From JAGQVA01 sp041391725 (GTDB lineage Bacteria > Bacteroidota > Bacteroidia > J057): DNA of 64,000 nt. Position numbers and translations under genes: made by a program. Of the stretch, positions 51,303 to 59,565 are shown one piece after another. The stretch lies in NCBI GenBank assembly GCA_041391725.1, contig JAWKNL010000005.1, positions 1 through 64,000 on the forward strand, read 5' to 3'. Every line of letters starts with the position of its first letter. The stretch's first letter is position 1. The notes below the pieces were generated by a model, which was not told where the DNA came from, did not search any database, and saw only the letters and a list, made by a program, of their open reading frames with translations.

Positions 51303-54041
51303 TTACTCTGCCTGGTAAGGGATGACTGAGGATCTTTGGCCGGAAGACAGTCTCAGGTAATAAAGTCCGGCAGGAAGAGGTGTTGTAATCCGCGTTTTGA
51401 GTTCTCCCGATTCTGGCCGGAGTGTATAAGTTGCCAGCACACGGCCAATGACATCGACAATTTGCATTTCTACCTTCGGCATCCGGGCGTCGTGCAGTTG
51501 GATTGTAAAACTGCCCTTACCCGGATTGGGATATACAGAGGCGACCAGTTGATCAGGTCGGTTTTGGTATAAGGAGGCTGGTGGGTTTATTTCCACCAGG
51601 TCGCTGATCCATACACCCCTGCCGAAAGTAGCTGCATATAGTTTTCCAGCAACCGGATCGATTTCCAGTTCGCTGATAATGACATTAGGAAGGTTATCGC
51701 TGTATAAAGTCCACTGGCTGGCTGTATCTGCTTTTACCCATACGCCGATATCCATGCCTGCATACAGCACCCCGCTGATGGTATCTTCCTGATACACGAG
51801 GGTATTGGCGGGAAGGTTGGGCAGATTCAGGCTGATATCTGACCAGGTATCGCCGCCGTTGGCTGAGAAAAAGATTTTTCCACCGGGCGTGAATCCTCCC
51901 ACACTTACCCAGACCTGCATAGGGTCAGTGGCGGAAACGGCAATATCTGTAAAGAATAGGGTGTCTGGCAGACCAGCTGTTATATTGGTCCATGAAGTGC
52001 CGCCATTGACCGTGCGCCACATTTCAGATGGCTGACTGTAGCTATGATAAATGCGTTTGGCGAGGTAAATCACCTGCGGATTGGCGGGCGAAATGGCAAG
52101 GGCTGAGGCGGGTGCGGGGTAGCCCGCACCGTTCATAGCACCAAAGTCAGATCTTTTTGTCCACGTATCACCGCCATCGGGAGAAACCCACAGGTTGCCA
52201 AAAGCCGCGTAAAGGGAGTCGGGGTCATCGGGGTGAAGTTCGTAGGGGGTCGTCCATGCGCCAGCTTCTCCTGCACCTGAGGTGATAGCATTGGTAATGC
52301 CGTATTCTATATTTTGTCCTCCGTCATAAGATCGGGTCAGGCCGCCATACTGGTATGAACCATAAATCGTGTTGGGTTCGTCGGGGTGAATTTCGCATTC
52401 CATGCCATCCCCCCCGATAATATTAATCCAGTTGTTGCCGGCTTTGAAGAAGGTGGAATTGTCCTGTGCCCCGGCGAGCAGGCGGTCGGGGAATGCCGGG
52501 GTAATACCGATCCGGTAAAAGGAGGTGATATTCATCCCACTGCTGATATCCTCCCATTGGGTCGGCCATTGATATCCCGCCGTGGAACCTGCATCTTCCC
52601 ATGAGCCGAAGACCAGTGAATCTGTGCGCATGATGCCCCCGTCGTTGCAGATGTAAAACTTGTCGTCCAGTGGGTTATAGCTGAGAAAATGCTGATCTGC
52701 ATGAATACTGGGGCCAAAATCTGCCCGCCAGTAGGATATTCCATTCCACGTCACCCCTCCGTCTCCTGAGCCCCAGAGGTTGATTCCGCCTGTATATATA
52801 CGGTTTTTGTCGTTGGGGTCCACCAGGATAGTCAAATCGTAAGTTCCCTGTCCTTCATTTCCGCTACTGCCTTCATACCAGTGAAGGATATTGGGGGCAG
52901 AATTCATATCTGACTGCATTGTCCACTGATTTCCTCCGTTGGTGGTGCGCATTAATCCGTAAAAACCTCTTTGCATATTACAGGCAAGGCCGTACACATA
53001 ATCCGGATCGGAGGGGGAAATGGCGAGTTCGATTCGTTGTACTGCATTTTTGGGTGGAAAGGGCACATTCTGAACGGTCCAGGTATCGCCAAAGTCAACC
53101 GACTTCATAATGCCTGCGGAACCCTGCTGGAGGGTTGCTACAAACCCCGTAGAGGCGTACAGGATATTAGGATTGGTGGGATGTCTTTCGATATCCCAGA
53201 TGAGGCTGTCGGAGATATGTGTCCATATTTGCCCGCCATCCCACGATTTCCATATACCATCGATCCCGGCTGCGAGCAGTGTGTTGGGCTGGTTGGGGTG
53301 GACAAAAACCCTTCGTATGAGGGAGCCATCGCGTTGAGTCTGGCTGAATCCCAGTCCGGTAGGGTTCCAGGTGAGTCCGCCATCAGTGGTTTTATATACC
53401 CCCAGGCCATAATGTGTATGTCGTTTCCGGTTGTCGAGATTAAGGGCCACGCCCATATAGGCATAGTCTCCGATACTGGCATAGATTACCTGCGGATTGG
53501 AAGGGTCCACGGCAAGGTCGCTGATGCGGAGGATCGGAAGGTCATCGGCCAGGGGAATCCAGGACTGTCCGCTGTTGGTGGTTTTCCATATGCCGCCTTG
53601 TGCGACGCCTACCCAGAAAGTTTGCGGGTCGGCAGGATGGAAAGTCACAGTATTGATGCGGCCCATGCCGTGGAGAGAAGAGGGGTCAGGGCTGGAGGGA
53701 AGGGCCATAGGGCCTATGGGCATCCAGTTGGCTGAGCGGGCAGAGACGGGTTGTCTCTGCGTCCGCAGCCGGTAGGTATTCATGATTGAGCCGAAAACCA
53801 CCGAAGGATCGGTCGGATTACCTTTGCCATCGGCACGGGCAAGGGTGTGTTCCTGCCAGCGGGCATACCATTTCCAGCCTTTGGTGGAGTCAGGGTTGTG
53901 CTGTTGAGCCCATAACAGGAAAGCCTTTTCCATGTCGGGCAGGGCAGGAGCATTCAGGTTTTCGACAAAAGGCTGACCCTGGCTGAGGTGTATCGCCATC
54001 ACACACAGGATTCCCAGAAACAGAGCAGCCTTGCGTTTCAT
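51303..54041 (-). CDS. T9SS-exported BNR-repeat propeller protein
   Basis: The start is ATG 54041 (MKRKAALFLGILCVMAIHLSQG), giving a signal peptide. The 912-aa protein carries many BNR/Asp-box motifs, including TTNSGQSWIPL, TTDGGLTWNPTG, SWDGGQIWTHI, SVDFGDTWTVQ, TVNGGTSWTNI and SANGGDTWSDI, over about residues 100-820, enough for one or two beta propellers. The C-terminal 85 residues end with a type A sorting domain (VASVYPNPGKGSFTIQLHD to SSVIPYQAE). It is therefore delivered to the cell surface or medium through T9SS. Its role is probably carbohydrate or protein binding; it resembles the neighbouring 1099-aa propeller but has the sorting signal that one lacks. Confidence 0.9.
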   Translation of the reverse strand: MKRKAALFLGILCVMAIHLSQGQPFVENLNAPALPDMEKAFLLWAQQHNPDSTKGWKWYARWQEHTLARADGKGNPTDPSVVFGSIMNTYRLRTQRQPVSARSANWMPIGPMALPSSPDPSSLHGMGRINTVTFHPADPQTFWVGVAQGGIWKTTNSGQSWIPLADDLPILRISDLAVDPSNPQVIYASIGDYAYMGVALNLDNRKRHTHYGLGVYKTTDGGLTWNPTGLGFSQTQRDGSLIRRVFVHPNQPNTLLAAGIDGIWKSWDGGQIWTHISDSLIWDIERHPTNPNILYASTGFVATLQQGSAGIMKSVDFGDTWTVQNVPFPPKNAVQRIELAISPSDPDYVYGLACNMQRGFYGLMRTTNGGNQWTMQSDMNSAPNILHWYEGSSGNEGQGTYDLTILVDPNDKNRIYTGGINLWGSGDGGVTWNGISYWRADFGPSIHADQHFLSYNPLDDKFYICNDGGIMRTDSLVFGSWEDAGSTAGYQWPTQWEDISSGMNITSFYRIGITPAFPDRLLAGAQDNSTFFKAGNNWINIIGGDGMECEIHPDEPNTIYGSYQYGGLTRSYDGGQNIEYGITNAITSGAGEAGAWTTPYELHPDDPDSLYAAFGNLWVSPDGGDTWTKRSDFGAMNGAGYPAPASALAISPANPQVIYLAKRIYHSYSQPSEMWRTVNGGTSWTNITAGLPDTLFFTDIAVSATDPMQVWVSVGGFTPGGKIFFSANGGDTWSDISLNLPNLPANTLVYQEDTISGVLYAGMDIGVWVKADTASQWTLYSDNLPNVIISELEIDPVAGKLYAATFGRGVWISDLVEINPPASLYQNRPDQLVASVYPNPGKGSFTIQLHDARMPKVEMQIVDVIGRVLATYTLRPESGELKTRITTPLPAGLYYLRLSSGQRSSVIPYQAE

Positions 54042-54092
54042 AGAATCGAAATTTTCTATAAAACAACCAGCCACTGAGTTACCCTACCTATT

Positions 54093-54881
54093 TTAATACA
54101 GGGCCATACTAAATCTTGGGCGGAATTTTTTGGACAATTCGTGTTGTTCTCCCAGGTGGTGGAAAATGGCGATTGTCGCTTTTCTGGGCAGTTCATGCGC
54201 ATAAGATTTGTCAATCATCACTGCTTCGATCAGCAGTTCGAGTGTCTGCTGCCAGTCGGAGGACCAGAGCGCTTCCCTTGCAGCCTTAATCTTAAGGGCA
54301 ACTGGCGCGGTATCATCCGTATCGAAGCTCAGAAGCTGAGCCAGTGTGCGTATATCTTCGGCGTGATCAAACAGCGGGTGGCCCGACTTGATGGTTTCGA
54401 GCAGGGCGATGGCTTTTTCGGGATCTTCGGCGAGGATCATACCGGCGAGGGTGAGCCGGGGTTCGCCCATATCGGGATGGGTATTGACAAAAGCATTCAA
54501 TTGACCGAATGCCTGAGGATCATATTCGAGGCGGCGAAGGATTTCATGGAAAGTACGGGTGCGGGGATCGGGCAGGTGATTGGAAAGCCATTTTTCGATC
54601 TGATATTTGGGAAGTGCCCCCATAAATTCAGCGATGACTTTTCCTTCATAAAACATTTTTACTGCGGGAATACTTTTGATAGCAAATCGCTGGGCGATCT
54701 GCTGGTTTTCCTCCGTATTCAATTTCACAAGTTCCCATTTGCCGCCAGCTTCTTTTGCCAGTTCTTCAATTACGGGCCCCAGAATACGGCAGGGGCCACA
54801 CCACGGCGCCCAGAAATCCACAACCACGGGGACTTCTGCGCTTCGGTTGATTACCTCTTTTTGAAAATCCAGTATTGCCAT
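54093..54881 (-). CDS. Thioredoxin-TPR co-chaperone (YbbN/CnoX-like)
   Basis: Residues 1-105 are a thioredoxin domain with an intact WCGPC redox site (VVDFWAPWCGPCRILGPVIEEL) and the cis-Pro in SIPAVKMFY. Residues about 120-260 are TPR-like helices (HEILRRLEYDPQAFGQLNAF, EALWSSDWQQTLELLIEAV). This is the CnoX/YbbN family of oxidation-protective co-chaperones, which bind unfolded substrates and hand them to GroEL/DnaK. E. coli CnoX lacks a functional CXXC; here both cysteines are kept, so disulfide reduction is likely too. The gene is monocistronic, separated from the aldolase by a stem-loop. Confidence 0.85.
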   Translation of the reverse strand: MAILDFQKEVINRSAEVPVVVDFWAPWCGPCRILGPVIEELAKEAGGKWELVKLNTEENQQIAQRFAIKSIPAVKMFYEGKVIAEFMGALPKYQIEKWLSNHLPDPRTRTFHEILRRLEYDPQAFGQLNAFVNTHPDMGEPRLTLAGMILAEDPEKAIALLETIKSGHPLFDHAEDIRTLAQLLSFDTDDTAPVALKIKAAREALWSSDWQQTLELLIEAVMIDKSYAHELPRKATIAIFHHLGEQHELSKKFRPRFSMALY

Positions 54882-54900
54882 TGGTTTGATCTGAAATGAG

Positions 54901-54924
54901 CCGCGCCGGGGAGACCCGGCGCGG
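54901..54924 (-). terminator. Perfect GC stem-loop after the aldolase gene
   Basis: CCGCGCCGGG at 54901-54910 pairs perfectly with CCCGGCGCGG at 54915-54924 around a GAGA loop, 25 bp beyond the aldolase stop. There is no good T run on the minus strand (CTCATTTC follows), so it may be a terminator of weak type or an mRNA stabiliser. Confidence 0.55.
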
Positions 54925-54949
54925 AAAATCTTATAAAACAGAAAAGGGA

Positions 54950-56033
54950 TTAACCCTGAACATTGATTGCATTGAGATCTTCGAAAGCCTCATGGAGACG
55001 TTTCACCATGGTTTTTTCGCCTTCGCGGAGCCATACACGGGGATCGTAGAATTTTTTATTAGGGCTTGTCTTCACCTTCGGGGGTTGCCGATCTGGCCCT
55101 GGAGATAAGCGCGGTTTTCTTTTTGGCTTCATAGGCTCTGATCCCTTCCCAGTATGCCCATTGGGTGTCGGTGTCAATATTCATTTTCACAGCACCGTAT
55201 TCAATAGCTTCGCGGATTTCCTGACGTGAGGAGCCGGAACCGCCGTGGAATACGAAGTTGATCGGATTGGGGCCGGTGCCGAATTTCTTCTGAACATAAT
55301 CCTGTGAATTTTTCAGGATGATGGGGCGAAGCTGCACGTTACCGGGCTTATACACGCCGTGGACGTTGCCAAAAGCTGCTGCAATGGTGAAGCGGTCGGA
55401 AACGGCCTTCATGGTTTCATAGGCCAGGGCCACTTCTTCGGGCTGGGTATAAAGACGGGAGGAATCCACATCCGAATTGTCAACCCCATCTTCTTCGCCA
55501 CCGGTAACGCCAAGTTCGATTTCGAGGGTCATACCGAGGGCGGCCATTCTTTTAAAATAAGCTGCGGAGATTTCGAGGTTTTCGTGAAGCGGTTCTTCCG
55601 AAAGATCGAGCATATGAGAGCTGTAGAGCGGTCTTCCGTATTGCTCGTAATATTTTTCGCCGGCATCCAGCATACCATCCACCCAGGGGAGGAGTTTTTT
55701 TGCGGCATGATCGGTGTGAAGAATCACGGTTACACCGTAAGCTTCAGCCATCATGTGCACGTGGTGAGCACCGGAAACGGCACCGGCAATGGCCGCTTTT
55801 TCATTGGCATTGGACAGGCCTTTACCAGCAAAAAACACAGCACCGCCGTTGGAAAACTGAATGATTACCGGAGAGTTGACGGCCTTAGCCGCTTCCAGCA
55901 CCGCGTTTACCGTATTGGTTCCCACTACGTTTACAGCGGGGAGGGCAAAGTTTTTTTCGTTGGCATAATTGAGCAGGTCCTGCACTTCATCACCATGCAG
56001 AACACCAGGACGGAATTTAAGTTGAGTACTCAT
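54950..56033 (-). CDS. fbaA: Class II fructose-1,6-bisphosphate aldolase, three indels near the 3' end
   Basis: The main frame (from ATG 56033) shows class IIa features: N-terminal MSTQLKFRPGVLHGDEVQDLL, zinc ligands HTDHAAKK, ELGVTGGEEDGV, NVHGVYKPGNVQL, and the catalytic loop FHGGSGSS. It goes out of frame after EAKKK. Adding one A in AAAA near 55115, removing one C in CCCCC near 55083 and one C in CCC near 55067 restores NRAYLQGQIGNPEGEDKPNK and joins the next frame (FYDPRVWLREGEKTMVKRLH) to a stop at 54950. The corrected gene is 1083 bp, 360 residues, the usual class IIa size. It is a glycolytic enzyme, so real loss is implausible. Confidence 0.85.
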
Positions 56034-56085
56034 GCGTGAATATGTTTAATCTGACTGATTCCCAGGGGGTAGAAGATTCAGGGTG

Positions 56086-56093
56086 CAAAGGTA
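56086..56093 (-). promoter_or_regulatory. Bacteroidota -7 element TACCTTTG for the aldolase gene
   Basis: The minus strand reads TACCTTTG, an exact TAnnTTTG match of the commonest variant, with CACC following. It lies about 53 bp upstream of the aldolase ATG at 56033. A -33 TTTG is not at exact spacing. Confidence 0.6.
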
Positions 56094-56129
56094 CAAAATT
56101 TCCGCTGCAACATAAGCCCCTTTTGTAAA

Positions 56130-56864
56130 TTATGTCCATTTTACAAACCAGGAGGAAAATTTCATTTTGATGACACCAAAAACTGCTTCCTTGAAAATAC
56201 CGCGGGTCATCTTGGACTCTCCCATGGTGCGGTCTCGGAATATGATGGGCACTTCCTTGATTTTGAACCCATATTTCCATGCGCGAAACTTCATTTCGAT
56301 CTGAAAGGCATAACCCACAAACCTGACCGGCCTTTCCAGCACTTTTTCGAGGACTTTTTTTCTGTAGCACTTAAATCCTGCCGTAGTATCCCTGATCGAC
56401 ATACCGGTAACAAACCGCACATAAGCACTGGCATAATAACTCATCAGCACCCTGCCGATAGGCCAGTTGACCACATTTACCCCATTTACATAACGCGAGC
56501 CGATGCAGAGGTCATAACCTTCGTCTTTGCATGCGGCAAGCAATACTGGCAGCTCTTTGGGATTATGGCTGAAATCGGCGTCCATTTCAAATATATACTC
56601 ATACCCGTGGCTGAGTGCCCATTTGAAACCGTGGATATAAGCCGTGCCCAGTCCCTGTTTGCCTGCCCGTTGCTCCATAAAAATGCGGGTTCCGATTTCC
56701 GGATCGCCCTGAAGGGTTTTGACTATGTCTGCAGTTCCGTCGGGGGAGTTGTCTTCTATGATGAGAATATGTGCCTCAGGCAGCATCTGAAGAACCTTTC
56801 GGATCAGGCTTTCGATATTTTCCCGTTCGTTATAGGTCGGGACAATGATTATTTGCTCACCCAT
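56130..56864 (-). CDS. Polyprenol monophosphomannose synthase (DPM1-like GT2)
   Basis: The 244-aa glycosyltransferase family 2 protein reads IIVPTYNERENIESLIRKV (nucleotide site), IIEDNSPDGTADIVKTLQ, the DXD motif in YIFEMDADFSHNPKELP, GSRYVNGVNVVNWPIGR, and the C-terminal GYAFQIEMKFRAWKYGFKIKEVPIIF (split here). These match bacterial dolichol-phosphate-mannose-synthase homologues that move mannose onto polyprenyl phosphate at the inner membrane face, for protein O-mannosylation or lipid glycosylation; Bacteroidota use such enzymes in their general O-glycosylation. It lacks C-terminal membrane helices, like yeast-type human DPM1, and needs a partner or acts peripherally. Confidence 0.9.
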   Translation of the reverse strand: MGEQIIIVPTYNERENIESLIRKVLQMLPEAHILIIEDNSPDGTADIVKTLQGDPEIGTRIFMEQRAGKQGLGTAYIHGFKWALSHGYEYIFEMDADFSHNPKELPVLLAACKDEGYDLCIGSRYVNGVNVVNWPIGRVLMSYYASAYVRFVTGMSIRDTTAGFKCYRKKVLEKVLERPVRFVGYAFQIEMKFRAWKYGFKIKEVPIIFRDRTMGESKMTRGIFKEAVFGVIKMKFSSWFVKWT

Positions 56865-56988
56865 GGTACGGCACGTCTCGATTTTTCCAGCGCAAAGAAA
56901 AATAATACTTGTCCAAGTTCAAAACCAATGTTCTTTTTCTCTGGGTATATGGGCGAAAAACAGGGTTAACAGGAGAATCTTGTGTAAC

Positions 56989-57219
56989 TTATGCAGCCCG
57001 CCCCTCCTCATGGTAAAACGCTTCCAGCGTGCTGCCATTGTATTCGATCGGGCCGAAGTAGTGTTTTGAGGTGGTGGTGCGATCCACGGTGGTTTTTTTC
57101 CACTTGCGCCCGGAGGCGTCATAGGTGTAGCGTTGGCTGACGACGTAGATTACTGTCGTGTTTTGAATGCCATGTGGGTTTGTATGGCGTTTTATGGCAA
57201 AAAGGGTATGATATGCCGC
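56989..57219 (-). pseudogene. Fragment of an RHS-repeat protein gene
   Basis: Between stops at 56989-56991 and upstream of 57219 the minus strand codes 76 residues, the last 50 of which are RHS-repeat: SQRYTYDASGRKWKK, SKHYFGPIEYNGSTLE, FYHEEGRA. In intact Bacteroidota RHS proteins this would be followed by the core closing segment (the LKDHLGNTR motif) and a variable toxin tip. Here a stop comes immediately after the GRA, and there is no start codon. The upstream part (AAYHTLFAIKRHTNPHGIQN) is unlike RHS. This occupies most of the 560-bp gap between the transferase and FabI genes; the rest (57220-57431) shows no gene. Confidence 0.65.
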
Positions 57220-57431
57220 TTATTACTCAACAATAAGAAGAAAGTCGAAGGATGGCAAGCTGAAAAATAATAAAAAAAACAATCTGTGACGAAAAGCCTC
57301 CATGAGCCTTTAGGGTTAGTGCAAAAGATCGATCTCTAATGAAGCCTGCATCCATCAAATCCTTGATTCCTTACAAAAAACTTTCTTACTTGCGCTTCAC
57401 ATCACCATCACCCTAAAACAACTTGCAATTC

Positions 57432-58238
57432 ATGGCAAATAAACTACTCGAAGGGAAAAAAGGGATTATCTTCGGCGCACTGGACGAACTCTCCATCGCC
57501 TGGAAAGTGGCCGAAAAAGCGCATGCAGAAGGTGCTCAGTTTATCCTTACCAATGCCCCCGTGGCGCTCCGCATGGGTACGATCAATCAACTGGCCGAAA
57601 AAACCGGCGCTCAGGTGGTCGGTGCAGACGCTACCAGCATGGAGGATATTGGCAAACTCCTGGATGCTGCTACCGAACAGTTTGGCAAAATTGACTTTGT
57701 GCTCCACTCCATCGGAATGTCTCCCAACGTGCGCAAAAAGCGCGAATACACCAACCTCAACTACGAATGGCTGCTGAAAACCTACGATATTTCTGCCATG
57801 TCCTTCCACCGGATTATGCAGGAACTCTATCAGCGCGACCTGATGAATGATTGGGGCTCCATCCTCGCACTTAGCTATATCGCCGCTCAGCGCACTTTCA
57901 GCGAGTACAATGATATGGCCGAAGCCAAAGCGCTGCTCGAATCCATCGCCCGCAGTTTTGGTTATCACTTTGGCAAAAAGAATAAGGTCAGGGTTAATAC
58001 CATTTCCCAGTCTCCCACGCCCACTACCGCAGGAACCGGCGTGGCTGGGTTTGATAAAATGCTCAGCTACGGTGAAAAAATGTCTCCCCTGGGCAATGCC
58101 ACTGCCGATGAATGCGCCGATTACTGTATCGTCATGTTTTCAGACCTGACACGGAAAGTTACCATGCAGAATCTTTTCCACGATGGCGGATTCTCCAGCG
58201 TGGGAATTTCGGCAGATATTCTCAACGAACTGAGTTAA
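57432..58238 (+). CDS. fabI: Enoyl-[acyl-carrier-protein] reductase (NADH), FabI
   Basis: The ATG at 57432 (MANKLLEGKKGIIFGALDEL) is used; an upstream in-frame TTG would add three residues. The 268-aa SDR has the FabI cofactor block GKKGIIFGALDELSIAWKVAEKA (split here), SIGMSPNVRKKREYTN, the active-site Tyr...Lys pair (YIAAQRTFSEYNDMAEAKALLES carries the catalytic Tyr-x6-Lys arrangement), and VNTISQSPTPTTAGTG, the substrate-binding loop targeted by triclosan. It carries out the last step of fatty-acid elongation. It is followed 4 bp later by an amidohydrolase gene in the same direction. Confidence 0.95.
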   Translation: MANKLLEGKKGIIFGALDELSIAWKVAEKAHAEGAQFILTNAPVALRMGTINQLAEKTGAQVVGADATSMEDIGKLLDAATEQFGKIDFVLHSIGMSPNVRKKREYTNLNYEWLLKTYDISAMSFHRIMQELYQRDLMNDWGSILALSYIAAQRTFSEYNDMAEAKALLESIARSFGYHFGKKNKVRVNTISQSPTPTTAGTGVAGFDKMLSYGEKMSPLGNATADECADYCIVMFSDLTRKVTMQNLFHDGGFSSVGISADILNELS

Positions 58239-58242
58239 GCCT

Positions 58243-59523
58243 ATGGCAGCCCGACAAAGGCCCGGTTTTACCCGCATCGCGCTGATACTGGTGATCGTAC
58301 TTACCAGTATCAGCACGGCTACTTTTTATCTTCTCCTCCGTGCCAATCTTTATACCCCCCAAAAAGCTTCAGATAGCGGGTATTTTTTCAAAAGTATTGC
58401 TGTTTTTGACGGTGAATCAGATAAAGGGGTGGTCAATGTCCGGATAAAAAACGGTGCGATCGACTGTATGGGCAAAGACTGTCAGCCCGAAAGTGATGAT
58501 CAGATTATCGATGGCGCCGGGAAAAGCCTGATTCCCGGACTTGCCGATCTTCATATTCATTTTTACGCGCCCTCCACTGAAAACAGCGATCTCTCCACTT
58601 TCCGACAATTGTTTGATTATATCCGCCAGCGGCCACTCGTCAGGCAGAATCTCCACAATGCAGGCGTTACGACGGTGCGCTCTGTAGGCGACATAACGGC
58701 CAATATCCTCAAACTCAGGGAGCAGATTCAAAACGGCGACCTTGCCGGGTCTGAGGTGTTTTGTGTTGGCCCGTTGTTTACTGCTCCCGGAGGACATCCC
58801 GCAGGCACTATTTATAAGGGGAATGATTATCTGGTAAAAAACGGTACCCGCCAGGTGAGTGATACCGCTGCCGCTCGTACCAATGTGGCCACATTGGCGG
58901 ATATGGGGGTAAACGGAATTAAAGCGGTGTATGATGATATTGGCGGAAGGTTTCCCAAACTGGATCAGCAGGTGCTGAAATCCATCATCGATGAAGCCCA
59001 TTCCCACGGCCTCTGGGTAACGATACATACCGGTACGGCGGACGATGTACAGACTGCCGTGATGCTGGGGGCTGATGCCATTGAGCATGGTACGGAAGAA
59101 CGCCTGCCCGACTCGCTGATTTCTCGGATGGTGCAGCAGCAGGTACTTTATATTCCCACCCTTGCCGTAACGGAGGTACAGAACGTGCTGGAAAAACAAC
59201 CCGGCAGAAAAACCAATATCGCGCGCCTTGATTCGGCGGGGGTAATGATCGGCGCAGGAACCGATACGCAGGGTAAAATGGCTTTTGGCAGCAGTCTTCA
59301 CCGCGAACTGGAATTGCTGGTGGAAGCAGGTCTGTCTCCTTCCCATGCCCTGCGGGCTGCCACCTGGTACGCCGCCATCAGTCTGAAAACCGACCACCGG
59401 AAAGGCAGGCTGGAGCCGGGAAAAGAGGCGGATTGTGTGCTGATCAACGGCAAACCCTGGGTAAATATCAGCGATATCAGAAAAGTAGAAGGGGTCTGGC
59501 AAAAGGGGGTTCGGGTAAAATGA
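58243..59523 (+). CDS. Membrane-anchored amidohydrolase
   Basis: The N-terminus has one hydrophobic segment (residues about 9-32, IALILVIVLTSISTATFYLL), probably a signal anchor that places the enzyme in the periplasm. The amidohydrolase fold follows, with metal ligands in GLADLHIHFYAP (H-x-H), VTIHTGTADDV and IEHGTEERLPD (His), and the final GAGTDTQGKMAFGSSLHREL with the catalytic Asp. These features match the imidazolonepropionase/prolidase-like secreted amidohydrolases. Substrate unknown; Xaa-Pro or cyclic amides are typical. It sits 4 bp after FabI and may be co-transcribed. Confidence 0.85.
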   Translation: MAARQRPGFTRIALILVIVLTSISTATFYLLLRANLYTPQKASDSGYFFKSIAVFDGESDKGVVNVRIKNGAIDCMGKDCQPESDDQIIDGAGKSLIPGLADLHIHFYAPSTENSDLSTFRQLFDYIRQRPLVRQNLHNAGVTTVRSVGDITANILKLREQIQNGDLAGSEVFCVGPLFTAPGGHPAGTIYKGNDYLVKNGTRQVSDTAAARTNVATLADMGVNGIKAVYDDIGGRFPKLDQQVLKSIIDEAHSHGLWVTIHTGTADDVQTAVMLGADAIEHGTEERLPDSLISRMVQQQVLYIPTLAVTEVQNVLEKQPGRKTNIARLDSAGVMIGAGTDTQGKMAFGSSLHRELELLVEAGLSPSHALRAATWYAAISLKTDHRKGRLEPGKEADCVLINGKPWVNISDIRKVEGVWQKGVRVK

Positions 59524-59565
59524 TTCATCTGGGCACATAGTGGATTAACCCCCACTCACGAAAAA

